Positions 37,749 through 46,590 of a DNA stretch of 64,000 bases are shown here, in pieces. A program made the translations under genes and the position numbers. The notes under the pieces were generated by a model. The model saw only the letters and a list, made by a program, of their open reading frames with translations. It searched no databases and was not told the DNA's origin. This DNA is from Metabacillus litoralis (GTDB lineage: Bacteria; Bacillota; Bacilli; Bacillales; Bacillaceae): the NCBI RefSeq assembly GCF_020524045.1, contig NZ_JAIVKL010000002.1, positions 310,001-374,000 of the forward strand. Direction: 5' to 3'. Each line of letters begins with the position of its first letter. Positions within the stretch are counted from its first letter, which is position 1.

Positions 37749-37769
37749 AAACTTACAAAAAGTAAGTTT
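37749..37769. promoter_or_regulatory. Perfect dyad between yodB and yodC, probable YodB operator
   Basis: AAACTTAC, five A residues and GTAAGTTT form a perfect 8-bp dyad. The yodC -10 (TATAAT, near 37783) lies just downstream, so binding here would cover the -35 region of yodC and possibly the yodB promoter. Assignment to YodB comes from location only. Confidence 0.55.
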
Positions 37770-37825
37770 ATTACTTTTAGTATATAATATACACTATATT
37801 TTTTCAAATATTAGGAGGAATTTTA

Positions 37826-38449
37826 ATGAGTACAACTTACACCGAGGAATTAATGTCAGTAATAACCTCTCGCACATCAATTCGTAACTATAATGCAAAT
37901 GAACAAATTTCTATAGAAGAGTTGCAAGAAATTCTCTCAATTACAACACAGGCACCATCTGCTTGGAATTTACAACATTGGCATTTTACTGTATTTCATA
38001 GTGAGGAAGCAAAGAAACAGCTTTTACCTATAGCCTACAACCAGAATCAAATTGTAGAATCTTCAGCAGTTATTGCTATTCTTGGTGATTTAAAAGCAAA
38101 TAAAAATACCGACTCTGTATACGAGCCACTAGTTGAAGCAGGCTATATGACTTCTGAAATCAAAGAAACTTTAGCTAAACAAATTAACGGAGCTTACACT
38201 GATGAAGGTTTTGCTAGAGATGCTGCTTTCTCAAATGCATCATTAGCTGCAATGCAGTTTATGTTGACCGCTAAAGCAAAAGGCTTTGATACTTGTGCAA
38301 TCGGTGGGTTTAACAAAGAACAATTTGTGAAAGAATTTAATGTTTCTGAAAGATATGTTCCGGTGATGCTTATTACTATAGGCAAAGCTCAAAAGGCTGC
38401 TCACAAAAGTAATCGATTAGATCTTCAACAAGTTTCAACTTGGCTTTAA
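37826..38449 (+). CDS. yodC: Nitroreductase-family oxidoreductase YodC
   Basis: The 207-residue FMN-dependent protein begins with SVITSRTSIRNYNANEQIS, the FMN-binding arginine motif of the family, and includes TQAPSAWNLQHWHF and the C-terminal DTCAIGGFNKEQF segment. In B. subtilis, YodC is repressed by YodB and acts in quinone and electrophile resistance. The divergent yodB and the intergenic dyad support the same control here. TAGGAGG precedes the ATG. Confidence 0.88.
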   Translation: MSTTYTEELMSVITSRTSIRNYNANEQISIEELQEILSITTQAPSAWNLQHWHFTVFHSEEAKKQLLPIAYNQNQIVESSAVIAILGDLKANKNTDSVYEPLVEAGYMTSEIKETLAKQINGAYTDEGFARDAAFSNASLAAMQFMLTAKAKGFDTCAIGGFNKEQFVKEFNVSERYVPVMLITIGKAQKAAHKSNRLDLQQVSTWL

Positions 38450-38472
38450 GTAAAAAACCAAATTAGAGACAG

Positions 38473-38525
38473 AAATAGCTCTTCGATAAGTCATAGAATA
38501 TGTGACTACCGAAGAGCTATTTTTT
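38473..38525. terminator. Bidirectional terminator between yodC and ctpA
   Basis: AAATAGCTCTTCG pairs with CGAAGAGCTATTT across a loop that itself pairs partly (AGTCA/TGACT). It converges on both stops and overlaps the ctpA stop codon. Confidence 0.8.
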
Positions 38526-39912
38526 ATAATTCTTTTTTTAGTGTTTTAATTGCTTTATCTAGTTGTGTGTCATTTTCCTTTATTTTCGTTTGTAAAAGCT
38601 CAATTAATTTAATTGTTGTACCTTCAGAAATTTTCCCATCAACATCTAGTCCTTGATCTTTTTGAAATTGCTGAACAACTTTTAAAGTTTTTTCATCAAA
38701 GAAGCCATTTACACTAACATCATTATAACCCAATGCTTTAAGCATTTGTTGTGCAGCATTAACCTCAGGTGTTGCATCTCCTTGTTTTAATACATTGTCA
38801 GGATTAATGTAAGGTAAATTCGCATATTCTGGAAGTACAACTTTCACTGTTGGCTCAATACCTTTATCATGAATCCAACTACCGTCAGGTGTTAACCATT
38901 TTGCAGTAGTATATTTAACAGACGAATTGTCTTTAAATCCTTCAGCCGATTGTACTGTTCCTTTACCAAATGTCTTTTCTCCAACAAGTGGAATACCAGC
39001 TGATTGATTTAAAGCAGCAGCCATAATTTCTCCAGCACTCGCAGTACCACCATCAATTAACACAGTTATAGGCAAGTCAATAACCACATCATTTTGAGCC
39101 TTATAAACATCTTTATTTCCATTATTATATTCTACTTGAAGAAGATTTTTTCCTTTTTCTACAAATATGTCAGACATAGCTATTGCTTGATCCATTAAAC
39201 CACCAGGATTTTGTCGAAGATCAATAATTAGACCTTTAACATTCTTATCCTGAAGTTCACTTAATGCTTTAGCGAGTTCTTCACTAGTACTTTCTGAAAA
39301 CTTAGTAATTTGAATTTTACCAATATTATCTTCCACTACTTCAGAATATACTGTTTCAATAGGGATAGTATCTCGTGTAATGGTAAAATTCAAATTACCA
39401 ACACCTGGTCTTTGAACAGTGAGGTTAACCTCTGATCCTTTTTCTCCTCTTATTAACATAACAGCTTCTGTCACAGAAAACCCTTCAACTGATTTATCAT
39501 CAACCTTTGTGATAACGTCTTTTGGCTTTAATCCAACTTCTTCTGCAGGAGATCCTTTTATTGGAGATACAATGATAATACTTCCATCATTTTCTTGTAT
39601 TTCTGCACCGATACCTTCAAAAGTCGAAGAAATGTTTTCATTAAAGCTCTTCGCTTCCTCAATATCCATGTATACAGAATATGGATCTTCTAAAGATTCC
39701 ACCATTCCTTTGATAGCTCCTTCTACTAACTTTTCTGTCTCAACATCTTGGTAGTAATTTTCTTGTAATAAATTATATGTTGATTTTAGTTTTGAGAAAG
39801 GGTCATCTTCTTTCAACAGTGTTACTTCTTTAGGTTGTACAACATTGTATGTAATACCTGCTGTAATAATTGCTGTAACAATAATTGAAATTAGTATTTT
39901 ACTGTTATTCAT
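38524..39912 (-). CDS. ctpA: Carboxyl-terminal processing protease, S41 family
   Basis: The 462-residue protein has an N-terminal membrane anchor (about 5-24), a PDZ domain (about 95-175, GIGAEIQENDGSI onward) and an S41 peptidase core. The catalytic Ser lies in GGTASAGEIMAAAL and the Lys in FGKGTVQSAEGF. A C-terminal peptidoglycan-binding domain follows (about 375-430). It should act outside the membrane on C-terminal tails of substrates. Its position next to yodH matches B. subtilis ctpA rather than ctpB. The AAAGGTGG ribosome site is good. Confidence 0.9.
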   Translation of the reverse strand: MNNSKILISIIVTAIITAGITYNVVQPKEVTLLKEDDPFSKLKSTYNLLQENYYQDVETEKLVEGAIKGMVESLEDPYSVYMDIEEAKSFNENISSTFEGIGAEIQENDGSIIIVSPIKGSPAEEVGLKPKDVITKVDDKSVEGFSVTEAVMLIRGEKGSEVNLTVQRPGVGNLNFTITRDTIPIETVYSEVVEDNIGKIQITKFSESTSEELAKALSELQDKNVKGLIIDLRQNPGGLMDQAIAMSDIFVEKGKNLLQVEYNNGNKDVYKAQNDVVIDLPITVLIDGGTASAGEIMAAALNQSAGIPLVGEKTFGKGTVQSAEGFKDNSSVKYTTAKWLTPDGSWIHDKGIEPTVKVVLPEYANLPYINPDNVLKQGDATPEVNAAQQMLKALGYNDVSVNGFFDEKTLKVVQQFQKDQGLDVDGKISEGTTIKLIELLQTKIKENDTQLDKAIKTLKKEL

Positions 39913-40220
39913 TCTTTACTGCACCACCTTTATGTATGTATTTATTATGTCTAACCACATTTAAAACGTCAATGAATATGTCTAGATAGATATATTAACA
40001 ACATGTAAATTTGGACATATTATGTAAGATCACATCAATAATGTAACCAATTTCATTGAAACAATGAATTTTAGACAAAATCGGCTTTTATTTTCAATGT
40101 AATAATGGACTTTAAGAAATATTCGAGAATACTCTTTTTTCAATCGACAAAAAGCACGATACTTTTTCATTAATTTAATGTAAAGTTCATTACACGAATG
40201 TAAATATGGGAGGTTTTATA
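39913..40220. other. Intergenic region between ctpA and a divergent small gene
   Basis: About 308 AT-rich bases holding the divergent promoters for ctpA and the 90-residue gene. No distinct operator, repeat or ORF could be supported. Confidence 0.4.
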
Positions 40221-40493
40221 ATGCAACTAATAGATTACATCGGAAAACACGATTTTAATATGATTCACTTTTCTTTGACTTTAATTAAAGATATTGATTA
40301 TAAGATAAATAGCAATATTCTCTATTATAAAAATCAAGTATTACATTATATTGAAGATCGTATTGAAAATTATCTAGAAGCTTTACATGTTAAATGTTCA
40401 TTACAAACAATTTACAAAGCTGAAATTTATCATTTTCTTCATCCGAAATTAAATAAATTATATGAAAAACACCAATTATTCTCTTGCTTATAA
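40221..40493 (+). CDS. Small protein of unknown function
   Basis: The 90-residue protein is rich in Leu, Ile, Tyr, Lys and His and looks largely helical (MQLIDYIGKHDFNMIHFSL at the start, LHPKLNKLYEKHQLFSCL at the end). GGGAGG lies eight bases before the ATG at 40221; the in-frame ATG at 40206 is too far upstream and overlaps this site. It is 57 bases ahead of yodH on the same strand. I do not recognise the family. Confidence 0.65.
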   Translation: MQLIDYIGKHDFNMIHFSLTLIKDIDYKINSNILYYKNQVLHYIEDRIENYLEALHVKCSLQTIYKAEIYHFLHPKLNKLYEKHQLFSCL

Positions 40494-40550
40494 TCACAAT
40501 CATCTCATTCCTTCATACTATACATCTAGAATATACATGGGGGAATCATG

Positions 40551-41267
40551 ATGAATTATTTACAAATGTTGTCCTATTTAGGGATTGGGGGAGCTCACCC
40601 TGGTGGTCTTTCACTTACAAAAGCAATTTTTGAGCTGGAAAATCTCCCACCTTTTACAACTATTCTTGATGCCGGATGTGGAACAGGACAAACAACTAAT
40701 TTTCTTCACCAACTAGGCTATGAAGTTACAGGTCTCGATCATGATTTACGAATGATCGAAACAGCAAGAAAAAGAAATATTGATCAAAAAAACGAAATAA
40801 CTTATTTACATGAAAGTCTTTCAAACACTTCTATTGCAAGCAATGTTTTTGATTTAATTTTATGTGAGTCAGTATTATCGTTTACCATCCTTAAAGATTC
40901 ACTCTATGAGATAAAGAGAATCATGAAAGAAGATGGAAAAATGATAGCCATCGAAATCATAAAAAACGAAACATTGACAAATGATGAAGAAACAGAGTTA
41001 CTTGATTTTTATGGATTTTCTTCCATACTTACTATTGAGGAATGGGTAACTAAGTTTAAAGAAAACAATCTTTATATATACAATACTTTAAAAGCAGCTG
41101 ATATTATGATTAATGACCTTCATGAACCTAGTACTGAATTCAACTTAAGTAGTGATATTCCAGAAAGCACCTTTTCCATCCTTGATGAACATGAGCATTT
41201 ATCTAATAAGTATAGAGATAAACTTTCATATTGCGTTTTTTTCTTACAAAAAACTCACGATCAGTAG
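40551..41267 (+). CDS. yodH: SAM-dependent methyltransferase YodH
   Basis: The 238-residue cytoplasmic protein has the class I methyltransferase motif ILDAGCGTGQTTNFL near residue 39, followed by VTGLDHDLRMIE (acidic residue binding the ribose) and FDLILCESVLSF. Location downstream of ctpA agrees with B. subtilis yodH. The methyl acceptor is unknown. Two ATG codons lie in tandem; I take the second, seven bases from GGGGG, because the first is only four bases away. Confidence 0.82.
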   Translation: MNYLQMLSYLGIGGAHPGGLSLTKAIFELENLPPFTTILDAGCGTGQTTNFLHQLGYEVTGLDHDLRMIETARKRNIDQKNEITYLHESLSNTSIASNVFDLILCESVLSFTILKDSLYEIKRIMKEDGKMIAIEIIKNETLTNDEETELLDFYGFSSILTIEEWVTKFKENNLYIYNTLKAADIMINDLHEPSTEFNLSSDIPESTFSILDEHEHLSNKYRDKLSYCVFFLQKTHDQ

Positions 41268-41541
41268 TTTTGTTTTCGATAATTATTCATTGTTTTTCAA
41301 ATGTAATGGAATCTGGTTATATCTCTTAAATTGGATAAAGTTTTAATTGTCTATGAGAAACCAATTGTTTTATGCCCTATGGTTTTAAAAACTGAATAAA
41401 TTATTCGTAAAAGCTATGTTTGTACTTTTTTCTTCTATAAAAAATTTAAACAAATAAATACTTTTAACTGTGATAGGCGTACAATCCCTCTTTATGCACT
41501 CATCATAAGCTATGTTGAATGATTATAAAGGAGGGATTATT

Positions 41542-41796
41542 TTGTCACAACATTATTATCAATTATGTTGTCGTTATAATGGTAAAGTGGTTAGAATTAA
41601 TGATAGACATGGTCGAGTTCACGTAGGAAGAATTTGCCGAGTAACAAATAATAAAGTATTTATTGAACCTGTTCTTCAAAGAGGTGGCTATGGATTTGGC
41701 TTTGGTTATGGTTATGGCTATGGCTTCGGTGCCCCATATGGACTTGGGCTAGGACTTATCACTGGAATTGCACTAGGCGGTCTTCTATTCTGGTAA
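41542..41796 (+). CDS. yodI: YodI-like Gly/Tyr-rich protein
   Basis: The 84-residue protein begins SQHYYQLCCRYNGKVVRIND with a small beta domain (RVHVGRICRVTNNKVFIEPV), followed by Gly-Phe-Gly-Tyr repeats and a hydrophobic end (ITGIALGGLLFW). Size and place between yodH and yodJ fit B. subtilis YodI. TTG is the start, seven bases after AAAGGAGGG. The Gly/Tyr-rich tail suggests a surface or spore-layer protein; this is inference. A family C repeat begins nine bases after the stop codon. Confidence 0.75.
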   Translation: MSQHYYQLCCRYNGKVVRINDRHGRVHVGRICRVTNNKVFIEPVLQRGGYGFGFGYGYGYGFGAPYGLGLGLITGIALGGLLFW

Positions 41797-41804
41797 TAAG
41801 TTAA

Positions 41805-41961
41805 GGCTCTTTTCTAAACGATTGTTGCAATGTAACCAAAATTTATAGTGAAAACAGTGTTTTTTCACTATAAGAGTACTAATTTATGAAGAAAAGATGC
41901 CACTAGACTTAATACAGTGCTGATTGGGTATTTAAAAGCAACAAAGTTTGCGAAAACAGCC
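41805..41961 (+). repeat. Family C repeat, copy C8
   Basis: This 157-bp copy has a left end GGCTCTTTTCTAAACGATTG and a right end GTTTGCGAAAACAGCC. Flanks TAAGTTAA (41797-41804) and TAATTAAA (41962-41969) match at 6 of 8. It separates yodI from the terminator of the convergent Mug-type gene. Confidence 0.8.
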
Positions 41962-41966
41962 TAATT

Positions 41967-42000
41967 AAAAAGGTAAGGGTTACTGCTCCCTTACCTTTTT
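41967..42000 (-). terminator. Terminator of the Mug-type glycosylase gene
   Basis: AAAAAGGTAAGGG / CCCTTACCTTTTT is a perfect 13-bp stem with an 8-base loop. It touches the stop codon at 41999 and can also serve the opposite strand. Confidence 0.85.
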
Positions 42001-42499
42001 ATATATAATCTTTCAGGTGTTTATAGATTGTAGTGACATCCTTCATCTTCATTCGGACTAATCCACTAGAGGAAGGTGCAACAAAATCAATTACACCAGG
42101 AACAATGTTTTTTTCTTGCTGACCCCATGGCGCTTTTTTTAAGTGACTATATTGAAGATAAACACCTTTACCTACAAAACAAGCAATTTTAGGTTTATAA
42201 GAAGTAATTTTTTCATAAAGGATTTTCCTACCTTCTTGATATTCCTCTTTTGTAATTTCATCAGCTGCACGAGTAGGTCTAGAAACAATATTTGTAAATC
42301 CAATTCCTTTATCTAATAATTTTAAATCTTCTTCAGGAAGATACAATCTGTCAGTTATACCTGCTTCATAAAGAATTTTCCAAAATCTATTATTTTTATT
42401 TGCATAATTATGTCCTACTTGACCAGAAACCAAACTTGGATTGAAGCCAATAAATAAGACCGTTAATCCTAACTTTAAATGGTCCAAATTTTTCGTCAT
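41999..42499 (-). CDS. Mug-type (UDG family 2) DNA glycosylase
   Basis: The 166-residue protein has VLFIGFNPSLVSGQVGHNYA, matching the family 2 motif G-I/F-N-P-S/G in which the Asn activates water. It then has NNRFWKILYEAG and a C-terminal FVAPSSSGLVRMKM, corresponding to the intercalation loop motif. It should remove uracil, thymine or etheno-adducts from mismatched DNA. The ATG at 42499 follows TTGGAGA. It is 15 bases downstream of the yodJ gene and on the same strand, so the two may be co-transcribed. Confidence 0.8.
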   Translation of the reverse strand: MTKNLDHLKLGLTVLFIGFNPSLVSGQVGHNYANKNNRFWKILYEAGITDRLYLPEEDLKLLDKGIGFTNIVSRPTRAADEITKEEYQEGRKILYEKITSYKPKIACFVGKGVYLQYSHLKKAPWGQQEKNIVPGVIDFVAPSSSGLVRMKMKDVTTIYKHLKDYI

Positions 42500-42514
42500 A
42501 AAACAAATCTCCAA

Positions 42515-43372
42515 CTATATTTTTTTCACTTTTTCAAAATATTCCTCTAAAGTTAGGTTATTTTCATAAATAACTTTTGCCTTCTCTACTCCAACATAGC
42601 GAATATGCCATGGTTCATATTGATAACCTGTTATTGCCTCTTTTCCGAGGGGATATCTAATAATAAAACCTGCTTTGTGGGCATTTTCCTTTACCCATTT
42701 TCCTTCTTTTGTTTCTCCAAATTTTGATGTAATAGCAAGATTTACACTTCTACTCGTTACATCCATAGCTAATCCTGTTTGATGTTCACTTTGACCAGGT
42801 AATGCTACTGCTTGTAAAGCTTCATCTTCACCCTTATTCTCTTTTTCAACATTAAAAATACCTTGCTGTCGAGAATAAGATCTATATCCTGAAACGGCAA
42901 GCAACTCTATATCATCCTGTTTTGCTAGTTGAAATAATTTTTCTAATGCAGTAGCTGCTTCTTTACGTAAATAGCTCTGAGGTATGTCAGCATCTCCAAA
43001 GGAAAAGTCCACATTTGGGATCACTAAGTTTTCTGGTTCATACTCATTTGATAGACCATAATCTTTATTAACCATCGCTAAAATATTGGAAGGATTTTCA
43101 ATAACTTGAACACCATCCACTACTTTCACTTCATTAAAATATTTAGACTGTAATAAGAAATCTGTATCAATTTCCTCTTTTTCTTCAATGTCATCAATTC
43201 TATTGCTCTCTTTTTTCAAATTATCTTGTTTTTCTCGATCATTTATACTTTCTACTCGTTGTCCTTTTTCGTCCTCATTAAAAGGTATGCCTCTTGGTAA
43301 TGAGAAATTTGCACATGCAGATAACACTATAAACATACTTAATACGACAAATACCTTTCCATTAAACAACAT
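42515..43372 (-). CDS. yodJ: D-alanyl-D-alanine carboxypeptidase, VanY/M15 lipoprotein
   Basis: The 285-residue protein starts with a lipoprotein signal (VVLSMFIVLSACANF; the Cys is the lipidated residue) and an acidic linker. The M15B peptidase domain follows, with SGYRSYSRQQ, the zinc-binding SEHQTGLAMDVTS and the final EPWHIRYVG. It would trim the terminal D-Ala from peptidoglycan stem peptides at the outer membrane face. It matches B. subtilis YodJ in neighbours. The ATG at 43372 has GGGTGAT upstream. Confidence 0.88.
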   Translation of the reverse strand: MLFNGKVFVVLSMFIVLSACANFSLPRGIPFNEDEKGQRVESINDREKQDNLKKESNRIDDIEEKEEIDTDFLLQSKYFNEVKVVDGVQVIENPSNILAMVNKDYGLSNEYEPENLVIPNVDFSFGDADIPQSYLRKEAATALEKLFQLAKQDDIELLAVSGYRSYSRQQGIFNVEKENKGEDEALQAVALPGQSEHQTGLAMDVTSRSVNLAITSKFGETKEGKWVKENAHKAGFIIRYPLGKEAITGYQYEPWHIRYVGVEKAKVIYENNLTLEEYFEKVKKI

Positions 43373-43553
43373 CTTATCACCCAATCTAAAATAGATAACA
43401 AATCTATTTTATCATTAAGTGCCTTAAAAAGGATATGATATAAAGCACCTACACACATTTTTACCCTATATTCCTAAAATTTAAAACAAACGATCTTAAA
43501 ATAGTCTGAATTATTTATCGACAAATTTCACTAATCGAATTTGAATCAAAAAT

Positions 43554-43582
43554 AAAAAACGTATACTTTTCGCATACGTTTT
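43554..43582 (-). terminator. Terminator of deoD
   Basis: AAAACGTAT / ATACGTTTT stem with a 10-base loop, followed on the minus strand by a T-rich tail, 37 bases after the deoD stop. Confidence 0.75.
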
Positions 43583-43618
43583 AGTAATAGACAATCTAGC
43601 TTATCCTGCCAACAAGCC

Positions 43619-44323
43619 TTATTTTTTTATAGCCGCATCTAAAGCAACAACAATCATATCATTGAAGGTTGTTTGTCGTTCTTCAGAAGTTGTTTCCTCA
43701 CCAGTTAAAATATGATCACTTACTGTAAGAACTGACAAAGCTTTTCGCCCAAATTTTGCAGCTAAAGTATAAAGGGCAGAGGATTCCATTTCAATCGCAA
43801 GAATTCCGTAGCGTGCCCATTTTTCTAATTCAGCATTATCATTGTAAAACATATCAGCAGTGAAAATATTACCTACTTTTAAATTTAACCCTTTTTCAAT
43901 ACCTGTATCATATGCTTTTTTAAGCAATTCAAAATTTGCTGTTGGAGCATAATCAACTCCACCAAATGTTAAACGGTTCATTTGATTATCTGTTGATGCA
44001 CTCATTGCTAGAATAACATCTCGAACTTTAACATCCTTTTGAATTGCCCCACATGTACCTACACGAATTAGCTGTTGAACACCATAACTATTCATTAACT
44101 CATTTATGTAAATTGAGATAGAAGGCACACCCATACCAGTTCCTTGTACAGAAATACGTTCACCTTTATAAGTACCTGTAAAACCTAACATTCCTCTTAC
44201 TTCGTTATAACATGTTACATCGTCTAGAAATGTTTCTGCTATATATTTTGCCCTTAATGGATCTCCTGGTAATAATACCGTTTCTGCTATTTCGTTTTCT
44301 TTTGCACCAATATGTACACTCAT
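43619..44323 (-). CDS. deoD: Purine nucleoside phosphorylase, DeoD type
   Basis: The 234-residue enzyme has the hexameric PNP pattern: [18 protein letters not shown] near the start (phosphate-binding Arg), [12 protein letters not shown], and the [13 protein letters not shown] nucleoside-binding motif followed by VSDHILTGE with the catalytic Asp. It phosphorolyses purine nucleosides for salvage. The place between yodJ and yodL matches B. subtilis. GGAGGTAAAAG precedes the ATG. Confidence 0.95.
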   Translation of the reverse strand: MSVHIGAKENEIAETVLLPGDPLRAKYIAETFLDDVTCYNEVRGMLGFTGTYKGERISVQGTGMGVPSISIYINELMNSYGVQQLIRVGTCGAIQKDVKVRDVILAMSASTDNQMNRLTFGGVDYAPTANFELLKKAYDTGIEKGLNLKVGNIFTADMFYNDNAELEKWARYGILAIEMESSALYTLAAKFGRKALSVLTVSDHILTGEETTSEERQTTFNDMIVVALDAAIKK

Positions 44324-44575
44324 TCTCTTTTACCTCCTACTTAAATAATCAAAAAGAGTACATTTACTATAACACAATAATACAAACATGAAAAACGTTC
44401 TCTCATAAGTATCCATATTAGCTTAACCTATAAATAATAGCTCTATTATAGTTCTCCTCCTTTATTTAGGATAAGTTATGAAACATTACTACATTTGTGT
44501 TAAGTATTTTTTAACAGCTTTAAGCTACGTATATAAGGGCAATATAAACATGAATTCATTTTAGGAGGGATTTCT

Positions 44576-44713
44576 ATGAAGAAAAAGCTTGAACAAGCTG
44601 TGCAACATGCGAACGAAACAACTCCTGGTTCAAGGAATGGAACAATGCCACATGAATCAAAAAAGCCTAGAAAGCAGAAAACACATACAACAAATAGAAC
44701 AAACGAAAATTAA
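44576..44713 (+). CDS. Very small hydrophilic protein
   Basis: A 45-codon gene behind GGAGGG. The product is basic and rich in Asn, Thr, Lys and His (MKKKLEQAVQHANETTPGSR at the start) with no hydrophobic core. It is followed 12 bases later by another gene of the same kind. Composition and tandem layout recall minor spore proteins, but I cannot place either in a known SASP family. Confidence 0.6.
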   Translation: MKKKLEQAVQHANETTPGSRNGTMPHESKKPRKQKTHTTNRTNEN

Positions 44714-44725
44714 GGGGGATTTTAG

Positions 44726-44866
44726 ATGGGAAAAAAACATCGCAACAGAAACACTCCAAAAAAAAATAATCATATACCACCTGAAATAATAGCAGCAGAA
44801 GAAACAGCACACTCAAAAGAACATACTTCTGAAAAACGCAAAAATGGACCAGGACACAATAATTAA
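44726..44866 (+). CDS. Second very small hydrophilic protein in tandem
   Basis: A 46-codon gene behind GGGGG, 12 bases after the previous small gene. The product begins MGKKHRNRNTPKKNNHIPPE, continues through an acidic EIIAAEETAHS segment and ends GPGHNN. It is basic, soluble and probably unfolded. The two genes form a small operon between divergent deoD and convergent yodL. Confidence 0.6.
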   Translation: MGKKHRNRNTPKKNNHIPPEIIAAEETAHSKEHTSEKRKNGPGHNN

Positions 44867-44917
44867 TTACAAAATCAGGAGGCTATGATTTCATTTATGG
44901 CCTCCCATAATCTGTTG

Positions 44918-45226
44918 CTACCTTACTTGTATCCGATTAATTTTTTGCCATCCTTGAGGAAACAATTTGTAATAATATTGACCTTTTTTCCCTTCATCAA
45001 TTAACACGATATCACCAGTACTTAAGTATCTAGCTCGATAATCATCGGGAATACGGTCATTCACATTAAAAACCTGAAAGACATTTTTTAGTGCATCTTT
45101 ATGTGTCATGCCATCAACACTTAAGCGGTACACATCTTTATAACCTTTTTTGTCACCAAAATTCGGTGTTTGAAAAATTGTCATATCATAAGTTATAACA
45201 CGTTTCTTTACTAGTAAGGAATACAT
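44918..45226 (-). CDS. yodL: YodL-family protein
   Basis: The 102-residue soluble protein (MYSLLVKKRVITYDMTIFQT at the start, FNVNDRIPDDYRARYLSTGD in the middle, GWQKINRIQVR at the end) matches what I recall of Bacillus YodL in size and motifs. In B. subtilis it has been tied to MreB function and cell shape. GGAGGAAG precedes the ATG. Upstream on the same strand lies yodM. Confidence 0.82.
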   Translation of the reverse strand: MYSLLVKKRVITYDMTIFQTPNFGDKKGYKDVYRLSVDGMTHKDALKNVFQVFNVNDRIPDDYRARYLSTGDIVLIDEGKKGQYYYKLFPQGWQKINRIQVR

Positions 45227-45297
45227 GTTTTTCTTCCTCCCTAACTAAAGTTTTGTTTATATCTTTAATTAGAGAAATACTATGAAAAACCCTTTAT

Positions 45298-45927
45298 CTA
45301 ATATCTTCTATTTTTGTCGAAAAACAATATTAATTTTGAGTGAATTAATGTTATAACAATGAGCAACATTAGACCTGCACTAATCCCAGCTATCACATCT
45401 GATATATAATGAACGCCCAAATAAATTCTACTTATCCCAATTATTCCGACTAAAATAATTGTACTTATTAACAATGTATTTCTATGATTTCCATTTCCAC
45501 TAAAATGGTTGAGAATGATAAAACATATAAAACCATATATTGCAGTGGAGTTCATAGCATGTCCACTCGGAAAACTATAATGACTTTCTTCATATACAAA
45601 TTGAAATGAAGGGCGATCTCTAACGAATAAGTCTTTTAATACCACATTGAGCTTTCTTACGCTATAAAAGATGATAACTAGCATGATAATATCTAACACT
45701 TTTCTTTTTTTATAATAAAATAAAGCACTGAAGACAATACAAATTGGTAATGTATATTTGATTGAACCAATATCGGTTATAAACATGAATACTTTATTTA
45801 AAAAAGGGCTACGTATTTCTTCAAAAAATAAAATGACGTTTACATCATACTGGTAAAAAAATTCAATAGGATAAATAAGTGCACAAATACAGAATACAAA
45901 AAAAAGAATAAGAAATCTAAAAAGCAT
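45298..45927 (-). CDS. yodM: PAP2-family phosphatase YodM
   Basis: The 209-residue membrane protein has about six hydrophobic segments. It carries the three phosphatase motifs: KDLFVRDRP (KxxxxxxRP), YSFPSGHAMN (PSGH) and SRIYLGVHYISDVIAG (SRxxxxxHxxxD). It should remove phosphate from lipid phosphates such as undecaprenyl pyrophosphate or phosphatidylglycerol phosphate at the membrane. Two ATG codons are in tandem; the second is five to six bases from GGAGGG and is preferred. Position after yodL matches B. subtilis. Confidence 0.88.
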   Translation of the reverse strand: MLFRFLILFFVFCICALIYPIEFFYQYDVNVILFFEEIRSPFLNKVFMFITDIGSIKYTLPICIVFSALFYYKKRKVLDIIMLVIIFYSVRKLNVVLKDLFVRDRPSFQFVYEESHYSFPSGHAMNSTAIYGFICFIILNHFSGNGNHRNTLLISTIILVGIIGISRIYLGVHYISDVIAGISAGLMLLIVITLIHSKLILFFDKNRRY

Positions 45928-46137
45928 CATTTCCCTCCAACAAATAATTTATCATATAAGCGGCATCTATATGTAGGTCTCTCAAATCTATACTATCGCT
46001 ATTGCTATTTTATACCTATTTATGTTCCACTAAAGTTTTTAGTTCAATGATGCTTTTTTACCCCAATCCCTCTTACCCTTGTATCATCACTGTTTTAGTA
46101 AGGTATTTTACAATTAATAGAAACGCTAACTTATGAA

Positions 46138-46212
46138 GACTCTTTTGAAAGATTTTTGCTAATTAACTTAATTATCAGTTGAAAAAAGTCTCTTCATCAC
46201 ATAAATGGTACT
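46138..46212 (+). repeat. Family C repeat, truncated copy C9
   Basis: It starts GACTCTTTTGAAAGATTTTTGC and keeps the left half to GGTACTT, then stops where a different sequence (CTTTCCTCAGAGGTTTTGAGCG) begins. The right end is missing. Confidence 0.6.
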
Positions 46213-46263
46213 TATCTAGCTTTCCTCAGAGGTTTTGAGCGTTGGAGCTAGACATTGTCCATC

Positions 46264-46315
46264 TGAAAAAAACTGATTCTAAAAACATCTCCGCAAAGAT
46301 TGTTTTTGAATCAGT
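46264..46315 (-). terminator. Terminator of the small gene at 46338-46478
   Basis: ACTGATTCT-AAAAACA pairs with TGTTTTTGAATCAGT with one bulge, and on the minus strand is followed by TTTTTTT. Confidence 0.8.
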
Positions 46316-46337
46316 CATTATTTTTATCATTTTCTTA

Positions 46338-46478
46338 TTATTGATTTGCTGCTCCAATTGATGTTGTATTACGAATATGGTCGTCTTCATAATTATTAGC
46401 CTTCGCTTTTTCAGCCTTATCATTTACTAATTGTTTTTGATCCACTACTTTTGAAGGTGTTACCTTTTTCTTAGACAT
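46338..46478 (-). CDS. Very small hydrophilic protein
   Basis: A 46-codon gene with GTAGGAGG seven bases before its ATG and its own strong terminator. The product starts MSKKKVTPSKVVDQKQLVND and ends TTSIGAANQ; it is Lys/Asn/Asp-rich and probably a single helix. The strong signals at both ends make it a real gene. An overlapping ORF in another frame (46226-46423) lacks them. Family unknown; a spore-associated role is possible. Confidence 0.65.
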   Translation of the reverse strand: MSKKKVTPSKVVDQKQLVNDKAEKAKANNYEDDHIRNTTSIGAANQ

Positions 46479-46590
46479 TTTAAAACCTCCTACAAAAAGT
46501 TTTATAGCCTTCTTAGTTTATCTAAAACGATAAAGAAAATTCCTTTAACAAAGTTTTTTGAAAAGCTGTTTTTAAAGGGGCTCTTCAGAA

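Noticed and set aside
46226-46423. 65-codon minus-strand ORF
   Set aside because: It overlaps in another frame the 46-codon gene that has GGAGG, and it crosses that gene's terminator.
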